A stretch of 64,000 nt of DNA. Origin: Alphaproteobacteria bacterium. Lineage in GTDB: Bacteria; Pseudomonadota; Alphaproteobacteria; Bin95. The notes under the pieces were generated by a model. The model worked only from the letters and a program-made list of their open reading frames with translations, had not been told where the DNA came from and did no database searches. This document shows, one piece after another, positions 33,291-42,341 of the stretch. The stretch covers positions 434,001 through 498,000 of the forward strand of contig JACKII010000002.1 in NCBI GenBank assembly GCA_020638555.1, written 5' to 3'. The position numbers and the translations under genes are program-made. The number at the start of each line of letters is the position of its first letter. The first letter of the stretch is position 1.

Positions 33291-34226
33291 TCAGACGCGC
33301 TCGATAATCTTGTCGCCGAACAGGCCCTGGGGCCGGAAGAACAGGAAGAACAGCGCCAGGATATAGGCGAACCATTCCTCGATGGCGCCGCCGAACAGGC
33401 CGCCCCAGTACACCTCCGCCACTTTCTCGCCCGCGCCGACGATCAGGCCGCCGATAATGGCGCCGGGGATGGAGGTGAAGCCGCCCAGGATCAGCACCGG
33501 CAGCGCCTTCAGCGCGACGATGGAGATCGAGAACTGCACCCCCAGCTTCGAGCCCCACATGATGCCGGCCACCAGGGCGACGAAGCCGGCCACGGCCCAG
33601 ACGATGATCCAGATGTGGTTCAGCGGGATGCCGATGGAGAGCGCCGCCTGGTGGTCGTCCGCCACCGCCCGCAGCGCCCGCCCGACGGCGGTATAGCGGA
33701 ACAACAGCGCCAGCACCGTCACCAGGAAGGCGGCGGTGACGCCCGCAAACAGGTCCGCCTCCTGGATCAGGATGTCGTCTAGGAAGATGACGTCGCTGGG
33801 AATGCCCACGTCCAGGGGCCGCACATTGCCGCCCCAGATGATTTCGCCGAAGCCTTCCAGGAAAAAGGATATGCCGATGGTGGCCATGAACAGGATGATC
33901 TGTTGCTGGTTCACCAGCCGGCGCAACACCAGCCGCTCTATGGCCATCGAAAGCGCGATCATGATCGCCAGCGTCGCCACGAAGGCCAGGATCGGATGCA
34001 GGCCGGAATCGATCAGGCCGACAAAGTTCAGGGCCGCGAACAGCACCATGATGCCCTGGGCATAGTTGAAAATGCCGGAGGCCTTGTAGATCAGCACGAA
34101 GCCCAGCGCGACCAGCGAGTACATGACGCCGGACATCAGCCCGGCAATCACCACCTCGGCCAGGAATTCCGGCGCATCGGCCATCTCGACAAAGGGGCTG
34201 ACAAAGAATGCGGTCAGAAATTCCAC
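33291..34226 (-). CDS. livH: ABC transporter permease LivH
   Basis: 311 residues, about 8 membrane segments. GVMYSLVALGFVLIYKASGIFNYAQG is the typical LivH N-terminus and RAVADDHQAALSIGI the coupling loop that contacts the ATPases. The C-terminal GGFTSIPGAIIGGLIVGAGE is also typical. It is upstream of LivM (13-base gap). Between it and LivG lies a 516-base block of palindromic repeats. Confidence 0.92.
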   Translation of the reverse strand: MEFLTAFFVSPFVEMADAPEFLAEVVIAGLMSGVMYSLVALGFVLIYKASGIFNYAQGIMVLFAALNFVGLIDSGLHPILAFVATLAIMIALSMAIERLVLRRLVNQQQIILFMATIGISFFLEGFGEIIWGGNVRPLDVGIPSDVIFLDDILIQEADLFAGVTAAFLVTVLALLFRYTAVGRALRAVADDHQAALSIGIPLNHIWIIVWAVAGFVALVAGIMWGSKLGVQFSISIVALKALPVLILGGFTSIPGAIIGGLIVGAGEKVAEVYWGGLFGGAIEEWFAYILALFFLFFRPQGLFGDKIIERV

Positions 34227-34309
34227 GCGGCTACGCTCCCTGCAATCCCGGCTGGCCGTTGTCGTGGGCGCCCGCTTCCCGTCGCGTCGCTGTGCGGCTC
34301 CCCGCTCCC

Positions 34310-34720
34310 TCTGGCGTCATTGCGAGTCCGCGGAGCGGGCGAAGCAATCCAGGGTGACCGCGACCGGGCACGGGAGCCGGTCTGGATTGCCACGCCCTTC
34401 GGGCTCGCAATGACGCCGGGAGAGAGACGAGGGCCAGCCCCCCGACGTCCCCTCGGGACGACAACGGCAAGCTTCGCCCAACCTCCATTCCGACATGGAA
34501 AGGCGGCCGGTTTCCCTTGGCGTCATTGCGAGGCGGTAGAGCCGCCGCGGCAATCCAGGCTCGGCTTTGACACGCGCGTGCATCAGGCTGGATTGCTTCG
34601 CCCGCTCTGCGGACTCGCAATGACGCCGGGAGGGGGAGACAATCGCGATAACCGCTGCCGTGCGCCGGGCGCGCGCCCGTCCTTCGGCCTCGCAATGACG
34701 CCAGCAGGGAATGACAGGCG
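34310..34720. repeat. Family 3 palindromic repeats ('cgtcattgcgag'), two full and one half copy
   Basis: Copy 1 has arms cgtcattgcgag at 34315-34326 and ctcgcaatgacg at 34404-34415. Copy 2 has arms at 34521-34532 and 34614-34625. A half copy ends at 34689-34700. Inside the arms sit further matches (gaagcaatcca, tggattgc). This element type is widespread in alphaproteobacterial genomes. It accounts for most of the gene-free stretch 34227-34742, which lies inside the transport operon between LivG and LivH. Confidence 0.9.
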
Positions 34721-34742
34721 CGGTATGACATGGCCTGCCCCC

Positions 34743-35519
34743 TCAATGCGACGCGCCCAGATAGGCATCGATGACGTCCGGGTTGCGGCGCACCTCGTCC
34801 GGTGTGCCGTCGGCGAGTTTCTCGCCATAGTTCAGCACCACCACCCGGTCGGACAGGTCCATGACCACCCCCATGTCGTGCTCGATCAGGGCGATGGTCG
34901 TGCCGAATTCGGCGTTCACGTTGAGGATGAAGCGGCTCATATCCTCTTTCTCTTCCACATTCATGCCGGCCATGGGCTCGTCCAGCAGCAACAGGTCCGG
35001 CTCGGCCGCCAGGGCGCGCGCCAGTTCCACCCGCTTTTGCAGGCCATAGGGCAGGCGGCCCACCGGCGTCTTGCGGATGGGCTGGATTTCCAGGAAGTCG
35101 ATCACCTCTTCGACCTTGGCCCGGTGCGCGATCTCTTCCGAGCGCGCCCGGCCGACGAAAAAGGCCTGTTCCAGCAGCGAGCTTTTCATTTTCAGCACCC
35201 GCCCGGTCATGACATTGTCCAGCACGCTCATGCCGCGGAACAGGGCGATGTTCTGGAAGGTGCGGGCAATGCCCTGGCTCGCGGCCTCATAGGGGCGCAT
35301 CTGCTTGCGGGTCTGGCCCTTGTAGGTGATGCGGCCTTCCTGCGGGTGATAGAAGCCGTTGATGCAGTTCAGCATCGACGACTTGCCGGCGCCGTTCGGC
35401 CCGATGATCGCCCGGATCTCGCCCCGGCGGATATCGAACGAGACATCGGTCAGCGCCCGCACGCCGCCGAAGCGCAGCGTGATGTTCTCGACGGTCAGCA
35501 GCGTTTCGGGGTCCGCCAT
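34743..35519 (-). CDS. livG: ABC transporter ATP-binding protein LivG
   Basis: 258 residues. Walker A GPNGAGKSS (40-48), Walker B LLLLDEPMAGMNVEEKEDM and the signature region VGRLPYGLQKRVELARAL, in which LPYGLQ replaces LSGGQ, as common in this acyl-CoA-synthetase-linked Liv subgroup. GFYHPQEGRITYKGQ and IEHDMGVVMDLSDRV are standard LivG text. It starts 5 bases after the stop of the acyl-CoA synthetase, so both are one unit. The repeat block follows its stop. Confidence 0.93.
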   Translation of the reverse strand: MADPETLLTVENITLRFGGVRALTDVSFDIRRGEIRAIIGPNGAGKSSMLNCINGFYHPQEGRITYKGQTRKQMRPYEAASQGIARTFQNIALFRGMSVLDNVMTGRVLKMKSSLLEQAFFVGRARSEEIAHRAKVEEVIDFLEIQPIRKTPVGRLPYGLQKRVELARALAAEPDLLLLDEPMAGMNVEEKEDMSRFILNVNAEFGTTIALIEHDMGVVMDLSDRVVVLNYGEKLADGTPDEVRRNPDVIDAYLGASH

Positions 35520-35524
35520 CGCGC

Positions 35525-37492
35525 CTACTCCGCCGCCCGGGCCATGGCGGCAGGAGCCTCCGCTGCCGGCACGTCGCGAAGGGCAACGTCGCCCCGCACC
35601 GTGTCGCGGCGGCCGTCCTCGAACGTCACCTCGATTTCCATGTAGACGCTGTCGGCGCCGCTATAGAGGCCCGCGATCAGCGGCGCGTATTTCTCGGCGA
35701 TGGCGCCGCGGCGGACCTTTTGCGTGCGGGTCATCTCGCCGTCGTCGGCATCCAGCAATTTCGGCAGCACCAGGAAGCGGCGGATCTGGCTGGCGGCCAT
35801 TTGCGGCTCCTCTGCGAGGCTGGCATTCACCTCCGCCACATGGCCGGCCATCAGGTCATAGACCGCCGGCAGCGAGGCCAGTTCCTGGTACGAGGCATAG
35901 GCGATATTGCGCCGCTCGGCCCAGTTGCCCATGGCCTCCGCATCGATGTTGAGCATGACGGTCGCAAAGTCCCGCCCGTCGCCGATGGCCACGGCCTCGC
36001 GGATGTTGGGGAAGAATTTCAGCTTGTTTTCCAGATATTTCGGCGCGAACAGGTCGCCGCTCGCCAGCTTGCCGACATCGCGGGCGCGGTCGATGATGTG
36101 CAGATGGCCGGCCTCGTCGATGAAGCCGGCATCGCCGGTATGCACCCAGCCGTCCGCGGTCTTGGTCTCCGCCGTCGCCTCCGGGTTCTTGTAGTATTCG
36201 ATGAACACGCCGGGCGAGCGGTAGAGCACCTCGCCGCCCTCGGCGATCTTCAATTCCACCGAGGGCGCCGGCTTGCCCACCGTGTCCGGCCGCACCTCGC
36301 CATCCGGTTGCAGCGTGACGAACACCGCCGCCTCGGTCTGGCCATAGGCCTGTTTCAGGTTGATGCCGAGCGCGCGGAAGAACACGAATATCTCCGGCCC
36401 GATCGCCTCGCCCGCGGTATAGCCGACCCGCATGCGCGAAAAGCCCAGCATGTTCTTCAACGGCCCATAGATGCAGACCTCGCCGAGCGCGTATTTCAGC
36501 CGGTCCCAGAGCCCGACCGGCTCGCGGTCCAGGATGCGCGCGCCCACCTTGCGGGCGTGATCCATGAAGGTGCGGAACAGCCAGCGCTTGAACGGGCCGG
36601 CATCCTCCATGCGGATCATGACGCTGGTCAGCATGGATTCGAAGATGCGCGGCGGTGCGAAGAAATAGGTCGGCCCCAGCTCACGCAGGTCGATCAGCAG
36701 CGTTTCGGCGGACTCGGGGCAGGCCATGCAGAAGCCGCATAGGTGCGACTGGCCATAGGACAGCAGGTTGTCGCCCAGCCAGGCCATGGGCAGATAGGCC
36801 AGCACCTCTTCCCGCTCGGTCAGGCGGTCGAATTCGATGGCGACGGCGCCGATGCGGATGCAGTTGTCGTGGCTCAGCACCACGCCCTTCGGCCGCCCGG
36901 TGGTGCCGGAGGTGTAGCACATGATGGCGTGGTCCGCGCCGCGGCCCCGGTCGACCTGTTCGTCGAAAAAGGTGGGGTGCACCCGGTCGAAGTCGCGCCC
37001 CTCGGCGACGACGCCGTCGTAATGGTGCAAAAAGGGCTCGGTGTAGTCGCGCAGGCCGCGCGGGTCGTCGTAGACGATGGCCTCCAGCGCCGGCAGCCGG
37101 TCCTTGATCGACAGCACCTTGTCGACCTGTTCCTGGTCCTCGGCGACGATCAGCTTCACCTCGGCATGGTTCAGGATGTACTGGATCTCCTCGGCCACCG
37201 AGTCCTGATAGACCGGCACCGGCACCGCTCCCAGCGCCTGGGCCGCGGCGATGCTCCAATAGAGGCGGGGACGGTTGGCGCCGACGATGGAGATACGGTC
37301 GCCGCGCTTCAGCCCCAGGCTTGCCAGGCCGCAGGCCAGCGCCCGCACTTCCGCCGCCTGGTCCGCCCAGGTGGTGGTGTGCCAGATGCCCAGCGTCTTC
37401 TCGCGCATGGCCGGCCGGTCGCCCCGTGTCGCCGCGTTGTGGCGCAGCAGCTTCGGGAAGGTGTCGAAGCGGTCGAGGTCAGGTAGCGTCAT
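35525..37492 (-). CDS. Long-chain acyl-CoA synthetase-like AMP-forming ligase
   Basis: 655 residues. The P-loop-like core is CYTSGTTGRPKG (192-203); AYGQTEAAVFVTLQPDG is the second motif and GWVHTGDAGFIDEAGHLHIIDRARD the third. It lacks the terminal catalytic-Lys motif GKILRR but has EMTRTQKVRRGAIAEKYAPLI, as in long-chain synthetase relatives. It activates a carboxylic acid to its CoA thioester at the membrane face. As first gene of an operon with livG, livH, livM, a binding protein and livF, it probably traps the acid brought in by the transporter. It is divergent from a quinone oxidoreductase (238-base gap). Confidence 0.93.
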   Translation of the reverse strand: MTLPDLDRFDTFPKLLRHNAATRGDRPAMREKTLGIWHTTTWADQAAEVRALACGLASLGLKRGDRISIVGANRPRLYWSIAAAQALGAVPVPVYQDSVAEEIQYILNHAEVKLIVAEDQEQVDKVLSIKDRLPALEAIVYDDPRGLRDYTEPFLHHYDGVVAEGRDFDRVHPTFFDEQVDRGRGADHAIMCYTSGTTGRPKGVVLSHDNCIRIGAVAIEFDRLTEREEVLAYLPMAWLGDNLLSYGQSHLCGFCMACPESAETLLIDLRELGPTYFFAPPRIFESMLTSVMIRMEDAGPFKRWLFRTFMDHARKVGARILDREPVGLWDRLKYALGEVCIYGPLKNMLGFSRMRVGYTAGEAIGPEIFVFFRALGINLKQAYGQTEAAVFVTLQPDGEVRPDTVGKPAPSVELKIAEGGEVLYRSPGVFIEYYKNPEATAETKTADGWVHTGDAGFIDEAGHLHIIDRARDVGKLASGDLFAPKYLENKLKFFPNIREAVAIGDGRDFATVMLNIDAEAMGNWAERRNIAYASYQELASLPAVYDLMAGHVAEVNASLAEEPQMAASQIRRFLVLPKLLDADDGEMTRTQKVRRGAIAEKYAPLIAGLYSGADSVYMEIEVTFEDGRRDTVRGDVALRDVPAAEAPAAMARAAE

Positions 37493-37730
37493 AACTCCCC
37501 CGCTCGGATGCGGGAGGGAGCCGGCGGGAGCAATGGTGCAGCAACGGGCGTTTCCCAGAAATCACAGGTCGATATGGCGCTCCGATCTGAGCCGGACTTA
37601 CCATACGAATACGATCCTAGCGGCAGAAGGGCGCACGCGCCAAGAGCCAAACTGCACGAAAGGGCTGCATCGCCCGCGGGACACGCTATGGTGGCCGGCC
37701 CCGACCCGCTCGCCTGGAGTTCTTTGCCCG

Positions 37731-38705
37731 ATGCGCACCATCGTCTGCCCCGACTACGGCCCGCCGGACCTCCTGACCGTCGAGGAACGCCCCGTGCCGG
37801 AGCCCGGCCCCGGCCAGGTGCTGGTGCAGCACAAGGCCTGGGGCATCAACTATGTCGACGTGCTGATGTGTGCCGGCGGCTACCAGTTGAAACCGCCGGT
37901 GCCCTTCGTGCCGGGGCTGGAGGCGTCGGGCGATGTGGTGGCGGTCGGCGCCGGGGTCACGGCGTTCCGCAGCGGCGACCGGGTCATGACCCGCGGCCGC
38001 CCCGGCGTGTTCTGCGAGTATTACCGGACCGACGCAAGCCAGGTGCACCGGCTGCCCTCCACCTTCGACTATGCCGAGGGCGCGGCCTTCCGCTCCGCCT
38101 ACATGACCGCCTGGAACGCGCTGACCCATGGCGGCCGCCTGGAAGCGGGCGAGGTGTTGCTGGTGCACGGCGCGGCCGGCGGCGTCGGCCTCGCCGCGGT
38201 GCATGTGGGCAAGCTGCTGGGCGCCTATGTCATCGCCACCGCCGGCACCGACGAGAAACTGGCCGTGGTGAAGGCGCAGGGCGCCGACCAGGTCATCAAC
38301 TACACCACCACCGACCTGCGCGAGGCGGTGAAGGGCATGACCGATGGCCGCGGCGCCGACGTCATCTACGACCCCGTCGGCGGCGACATCGCCGAGCAGA
38401 GCCTGCGCTGCATGAATTACGGCTGCCGCGTGGTCTATATCGGCTTCACCGGCGGCCCGCCGGTCTCCGTGCGCTCCAACCTGCTGCTGATCAAGGGGGC
38501 GAGCGCCGTCGGTTTCCGCGCCGGCGAGATCGGCCGCCGCATTCCCGGCCTGAACGAAAAGAGCATCGCGACGCTCATCACGCTGGCCGAGCAGGGGCGG
38601 CTGCGCCCGCACATCTCGCACCGCATTCCCTGGCCGGACATCCAGGCCGCCATGCGCCCGATCCAGGAGCGAACCGTGGTCGGCAAGGCGGTGATGGTCG
38701 CCTAG
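37731..38705 (+). CDS. NADPH:quinone oxidoreductase (zinc-independent MDR family)
   Basis: 324 residues. An N-terminal GroES-like domain (KAWGINYVDVLMCAGGYQLKPPVPFVPG) is followed by a Rossmann domain with VHGAAGGVGLAAVHVGKLLGA. VPFVPGLEASGDVVAVG is the conserved substrate-channel loop. No structural or catalytic zinc cysteines are present. It reduces quinones or enones with NADPH. The ATG at 37731 is preferred over an upstream one at 37275, which would run through the ligase start. Divergent from the acyl-CoA synthetase; a hairpin follows its stop. Confidence 0.93.
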   Translation: MRTIVCPDYGPPDLLTVEERPVPEPGPGQVLVQHKAWGINYVDVLMCAGGYQLKPPVPFVPGLEASGDVVAVGAGVTAFRSGDRVMTRGRPGVFCEYYRTDASQVHRLPSTFDYAEGAAFRSAYMTAWNALTHGGRLEAGEVLLVHGAAGGVGLAAVHVGKLLGAYVIATAGTDEKLAVVKAQGADQVINYTTTDLREAVKGMTDGRGADVIYDPVGGDIAEQSLRCMNYGCRVVYIGFTGGPPVSVRSNLLLIKGASAVGFRAGEIGRRIPGLNEKSIATLITLAEQGRLRPHISHRIPWPDIQAAMRPIQERTVVGKAVMVA

Positions 38706-38720
38706 GACAGGCGTTTAGAG

Positions 38721-38769
38721 CCTGCGGCAAATATTGCGCGCGCGGCGGCGCGAAAGCGCTTGCCGCAGG
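38721..38769 (+). terminator. Hairpin after the quinone oxidoreductase gene
   Basis: cctgcggcaa (38721-38730) is exactly complementary to 38760-38769; the 29-base interior is GC-rich and can pair further. It starts 15 bases after the stop. No T-run follows, so this is a possible terminator only. The rest of 38706-38920 holds nothing else recognised. Confidence 0.5.
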
Positions 38770-38920
38770 GCGCGTTTCGGCTCATTTGCGCGGGTGAACC
38801 GTCGGACCCCGGCCAACCAAACTGCGCGTCTTCCGCCCGTCTTGTGCGGCGGCGTCGCACCAGGCCATCGCTCGGGCCGCGACCGGTGTTTCCGTTCACC
38901 GTTGCACCCGAGCCCCGCCC

Positions 38921-39961
38921 ATGACGGCCGTCGTCCGCCCCGCCCTGTTTGCGCGCCTCGCCCCGGCCAAGGCCATGCCCGACCTGCCGGCGGGGGGCGA
39001 CACCGCCGGCGACCGGCCCAGCCTCGCCATCGCCATCGTGCTGGCGGCGATGCTGACCTTCGTCGTCATGGACGGCCTCTGCAAGCTGCTGACCACCAGC
39101 GGCATGGTGCCGGAGACGATCATCTTCGTGCGCTATTCACTGGTGCTGCTGTTCCTGCTGCCGGTGGTGGTGGCGCGCTGGCGCTCGCGGCCGCTGGCGA
39201 CCGGGCGTCCGGTGCTGCACCTGGCCCGGGGCGTGGCGCTGATCGGGTCGGCGACCCTGTTCGTCTACGCCCTGCAATCTCTGCCGCTCGCCACCGCCAC
39301 CGCCATCGGCTTCGTCTCGCCGCTCTACGTCACCGCGCTCTCGATCCCGTTTCTGGGCGAGAAGGTGGGCATTCGCCGCTGGGCCGCGGTCGGCGTCGGG
39401 TTTTTCGGCGTGCTGCTGATCCTCCGGCCCGGTGGAGCGACGTTCGAACTGGCCATGGTGCTGCCGCTGGTCTCGTCCTTCCTCTGGGCCTGCGGCCTGA
39501 TCATCACGCGCGCCATGCGCGGGCGCGAGCGGCCGCTGGCGATCCTGGTCTGGTCGACCTGCGGCGGTCTGATGGTGATCACGCCCCTCGGCCTGGCCGC
39601 CTGGCAGACGCCGACGGCGGAGCAATGGCTGTTGCTGGTCCTGATCGCCGGCTGCCACCTGCTGGGCCAGTATCTGACCATCCGCGCCTTCACCCTGGCC
39701 TCGGCCTCGCTGCTGGCGCCGTTCTCCTACACCACCATGATCTGGGCGACGCTGATCGGCCTGTTCGTGTTCGGCAACCTGCCGGACCTGCCGACATTGG
39801 CGGGTAGCGGCATCCTGGCCGCCGCCGGCCTCTATGTCTGGCACCGCGAGCGCATCGTCACCGGCCGCCCGACCGTGCGCCGCGGCGCCATCGCCGAGGT
39901 CGCGGCCGAGCCGGCCCCCGAACCCATTCCCGAACCCACCCCGGCGGCCCGGACGCCGTGA
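38921..39961 (+). CDS. EamA/DMT-family transporter
   Basis: 346 residues, two EamA repeats giving about 10 membrane segments (first about 36-55, AIAIVLAAMLTFVVMDGLCK). FVSPLYVTALSIPFLGEKVGIRRW is the hallmark end of the first repeat, and LASASLLAPFSYTTMIWATLIGLFVFGN that of the second. The C-terminus is a Pro/Ala/Glu-rich tail (AEPAPEPIPEPTPAA). It is probably an exporter of amino acids or related metabolites. Its stop overlaps the GTG of a second, truncated EamA gene. Confidence 0.88.
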   Translation: MTAVVRPALFARLAPAKAMPDLPAGGDTAGDRPSLAIAIVLAAMLTFVVMDGLCKLLTTSGMVPETIIFVRYSLVLLFLLPVVVARWRSRPLATGRPVLHLARGVALIGSATLFVYALQSLPLATATAIGFVSPLYVTALSIPFLGEKVGIRRWAAVGVGFFGVLLILRPGGATFELAMVLPLVSSFLWACGLIITRAMRGRERPLAILVWSTCGGLMVITPLGLAAWQTPTAEQWLLLVLIAGCHLLGQYLTIRAFTLASASLLAPFSYTTMIWATLIGLFVFGNLPDLPTLAGSGILAAAGLYVWHRERIVTGRPTVRRGAIAEVAAEPAPEPIPEPTPAARTP

Positions 39962-40237
39962 CCGCGCCGGGCCTCGCACCGCCCGAGGACGGCACCCGCC
40001 TCGGCTTTGCCATCGGCCTGGTCTGCTTCGCCGCCCTGACGTTTGCGGCGCTCTTTGCCTGCGTGAAGCTGCTGGGCGCGGGCTATTCGCCCTTGCAGGT
40101 GCTGTTGATGCGCTATGGCTTCGGCCTGGCCCTCAGCCTGCCCTTCCTCTGGCGCGCCGGCCCGGCGCTCTGGCGGACGGACCGGCCGGTGGCGCATGGG
40201 GTGCGCGCCTTCTACGGCCTCGCGTCATCGTTCACGC
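39958..40237 (+). pseudogene. Truncated EamA/DMT transporter gene
   Basis: The GTG at 39958 overlaps the previous stop (GTGA). About 93 residues match the EamA start: GFAIGLVCFAALTFAALFACVKLLGAGYSPLQVLLMRYGFGLALSLPFLW and on to HGVRAFYGLASSFTL. Homology ends abruptly at about 40237, where the DNA becomes the antisense of a VOC-gene remnant; the frame then runs on meaninglessly to 40404. A functional EamA protein would need about 200 more residues. Confidence 0.82.
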
Positions 40238-40440
40238 TATGCCGTCGACGGGGGAGTCCGGCCCGGTGGCCTGCGAACAGTTCGCGATGGTCTCTCTCCG
40301 ACCGGCAGCATGCGCGAGCTTGGTCTGGCCGATCTGCTCCTCGTATTCCTGGTCGATGCCCAGGACGTCGACCCAGGTCTCCGGGCGCTTGTCCATGTCA
40401 CTGACCGTGATGGCGATGTGTTCCAGGCGTTTGATTTTCA
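40238..40440 (-). pseudogene. Decayed VOC-family (methylmalonyl-CoA epimerase-like) gene fragment
   Basis: The reverse strand reads KIKRLEHIAITVSDMDK, then WVDVLGIDQEYEEQIGQTKLA, then, after a frame change, LPVGE in another frame, then back to QATGPDSPV. That is the order of a VOC/epimerase N-terminal half, but with two compensating shifts. It ends at the junction with the truncated EamA gene. No ATG with a ribosome site precedes it. A remnant is the best reading; the exact family member is a guess. Confidence 0.65.
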
Positions 40441-40916
40441 GTGCGGCGTTCCTCGTGCGTGCGCGTTCCCGCCGAGCGTCGCGAGGGCTGCCAGTTCCTT
40501 GGCAAGCTGTTCGATACGAGTGTTGATTCACATTCTTCCGCGATTTCGCAGGCGCTTTGTTCCTCTCGGGGTGGCGGAGGTACATCATCTGGAGTTGGCG
40601 GAGCTGATCGGGATCTGTAGCCGCGAGGGAGCAATTGGGTACAGTTCAGGCTATTTCTAAATTGGTTGTTAGTGGGGAAATTCAGTACGGTTTCAAGCGT
40701 CTCCGAAATTTAAACCTTCTCGACTGGTCCATTGAAGCAGCTGTCCTCAGATTTCCTGAGTGTTTTAGTAGGGAAGTGAGGGCTGCTGCGGAATGGCGCC
40801 TCCATCAAGCCAGACACTGATTGCCGGGTAGACTTGGAAAAGTTGGCGGGAAACTTAATCATGAGGATTTGATAAGGAGAGGATGCTATATCTGCCTCTT
40901 GGCTGATGTCGCTACC
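40441..40916. other. Lower-GC gene-poor stretch with an unrecognised 61-codon frame
   Basis: GC falls to near 50%. The only frame of note is 40635-40820 (plus, TTG start, 61 codons, containing LNLLDWSIEAAVLRFPECF), which I do not recognise; it has no clear ribosome site. A patch antisense at about 40440-40520 reads RIEQLAKELAALATLGG, possibly another remnant. Together with the two pseudogenes this looks like a site of past rearrangement. No transposase or integrase is seen. Confidence 0.45.
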
Positions 40917-42209
40917 TCACCCCACCCCTGCCGGCTTCGGTCCGCCCGTTGCCCAGTCCAGCAATTCCACCGTGTGCACCACCGGCACGCCGGCCTTGCC
41001 TGCCAGTTGGGTGATGCAGCCGATATTGCCGGCGGCGACGATTTCCGGGCCGGTGGCGGCGATGTTGCCCAGCTTGCGCTCGCGCAGGCGCTCGGCGATT
41101 TCCGGTTGCAACAGGTTGTAGGTGCCGGCCGACCCGCAGCAGAGATGCCCTTCCGCCGGCTCGCTGACGACGAAGCCCGCGGCGGCCAGCAACGCCTTCG
41201 GTTGGTTCCGCACCCGCTGGCCGTGTTGCAGCGAGCAGGCGGCGTGATAGGTGACGCGCCGGCCGGTCTTCACTACCGGGGCGGCCAGGCCGATCTCCGC
41301 CAGGAACTCGCTCACGTCCTTCGCCAGGGCACTGATCACCGCGGCCTTTTCGGCATAGGCGGCGTCGTTGCGCAGCATGTGGCCATAATCCTTGACCGTG
41401 GTGCCGCAGCCGCTGGCGTTGATGACGATGGCGTCCAGGCCCGCGCCGCCGCCCTCGGCCGTTTCCGGCCACCAGGCGTCGATCATGGCCTTGGCCTGGG
41501 CGTGGGATTCGCCCTCCCGGCCCATATGGTGCACCAGCGAGCCGCAGCAGGTGGCCCCGGCCGGGAACACCACCTCGGCCCCGTGCCGACGCAGCAGGCG
41601 CATTGTGGCCTCGTTGATCGCCGGGGCGATGGCCCGTTGCGCACAGCCGGGCAGGATCGCGACCCGATGCCGGCGCGCGCCCTCGGCCGCATAGACCCCC
41701 GGCGCGTCACCGGGCGAGCGGCCGGCAGGCAGGGGGGCGAGCCGCACCATGGCCCTCAGGCGCGCCGGCAGCAGCGGCGCCAACGGCTTGCCGAGCGCCC
41801 CCAGCGCCAGCGCCGCCCGGAACCGCCCCGGATAGGGGATCAGCTTTGCCAGCCCGCCGCGCAGCACCCGGTCGAACCAGGGCCGCCGGTAGGTCTCTTC
41901 CACATGCGCGCGGGCCAGGTCGATCAGGTGCATGTAATGCACGCCCGACGGGCAGGTGGTCATGCAGGCGAGGCAGGACAGGCAGCGGTCCAGATGCTTG
42001 ACCACCTCTTCCGTCGCTGGCCGGTCGTTCTCCAGCATGTCCTTGATCAGGTAGATGCGGCCGCGCGGGCTGTCCAACTCGTCGCCCAGCAGGGTGTAGG
42101 TGGGACAGGTGGCGGTGCAGAAGCCGCAATGGACGCAGTTGCGCAGGATCGCGTCCGCCTCGGCAATGCGCGGATCGGCCTTCTGCGCCGCGGTGAAATG
42201 GGTTTGCAT
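40917..42209 (-). CDS. glcF: Glycolate oxidase iron-sulfur subunit GlcF
   Basis: 430 residues. Two 4Fe-4S clusters: CVHCGFCTATCP (Cys25, 28, 31, 35) and CLSCLACMTTCP (Cys76, 79, 82, 86). Two CCG-type domains follow (PAGATCCGSLVHH and GHLCCGSAGTYN), as in GlcF/heterodisulfide-reductase-like subunits. It passes electrons from the GlcD/GlcE flavoproteins, which oxidise glycolate to glyoxylate, to the membrane quinone pool. Here glcD and glcE are not adjacent: upstream on the same strand is an IclR regulator, downstream is the remnant region. The ATG at 42209 is preferred to 42251. Confidence 0.92.
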   Translation of the reverse strand: MQTHFTAAQKADPRIAEADAILRNCVHCGFCTATCPTYTLLGDELDSPRGRIYLIKDMLENDRPATEEVVKHLDRCLSCLACMTTCPSGVHYMHLIDLARAHVEETYRRPWFDRVLRGGLAKLIPYPGRFRAALALGALGKPLAPLLPARLRAMVRLAPLPAGRSPGDAPGVYAAEGARRHRVAILPGCAQRAIAPAINEATMRLLRRHGAEVVFPAGATCCGSLVHHMGREGESHAQAKAMIDAWWPETAEGGGAGLDAIVINASGCGTTVKDYGHMLRNDAAYAEKAAVISALAKDVSEFLAEIGLAAPVVKTGRRVTYHAACSLQHGQRVRNQPKALLAAAGFVVSEPAEGHLCCGSAGTYNLLQPEIAERLRERKLGNIAATGPEIVAAGNIGCITQLAGKAGVPVVHTVELLDWATGGPKPAGVG

Positions 42210-42341
42210 GGAACGTCGCCTTTTCGGCTTTCCCCTGGGCAGCGGCGGCACCGCGTGTCGAAGGGGCCTTTGCGTCTGACCTCGGCTGCCGCGATCCGGG
42301 CCGTTCGGCCCTGTTCGGGATGAAACAAGGGGCCGTCCGGC

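Noticed and set aside
40635..40820. Small gene of 61 codons
   Set aside because: TTG start with no ribosome site and no recognisable family; kept only as a note in the gene-poor stretch.
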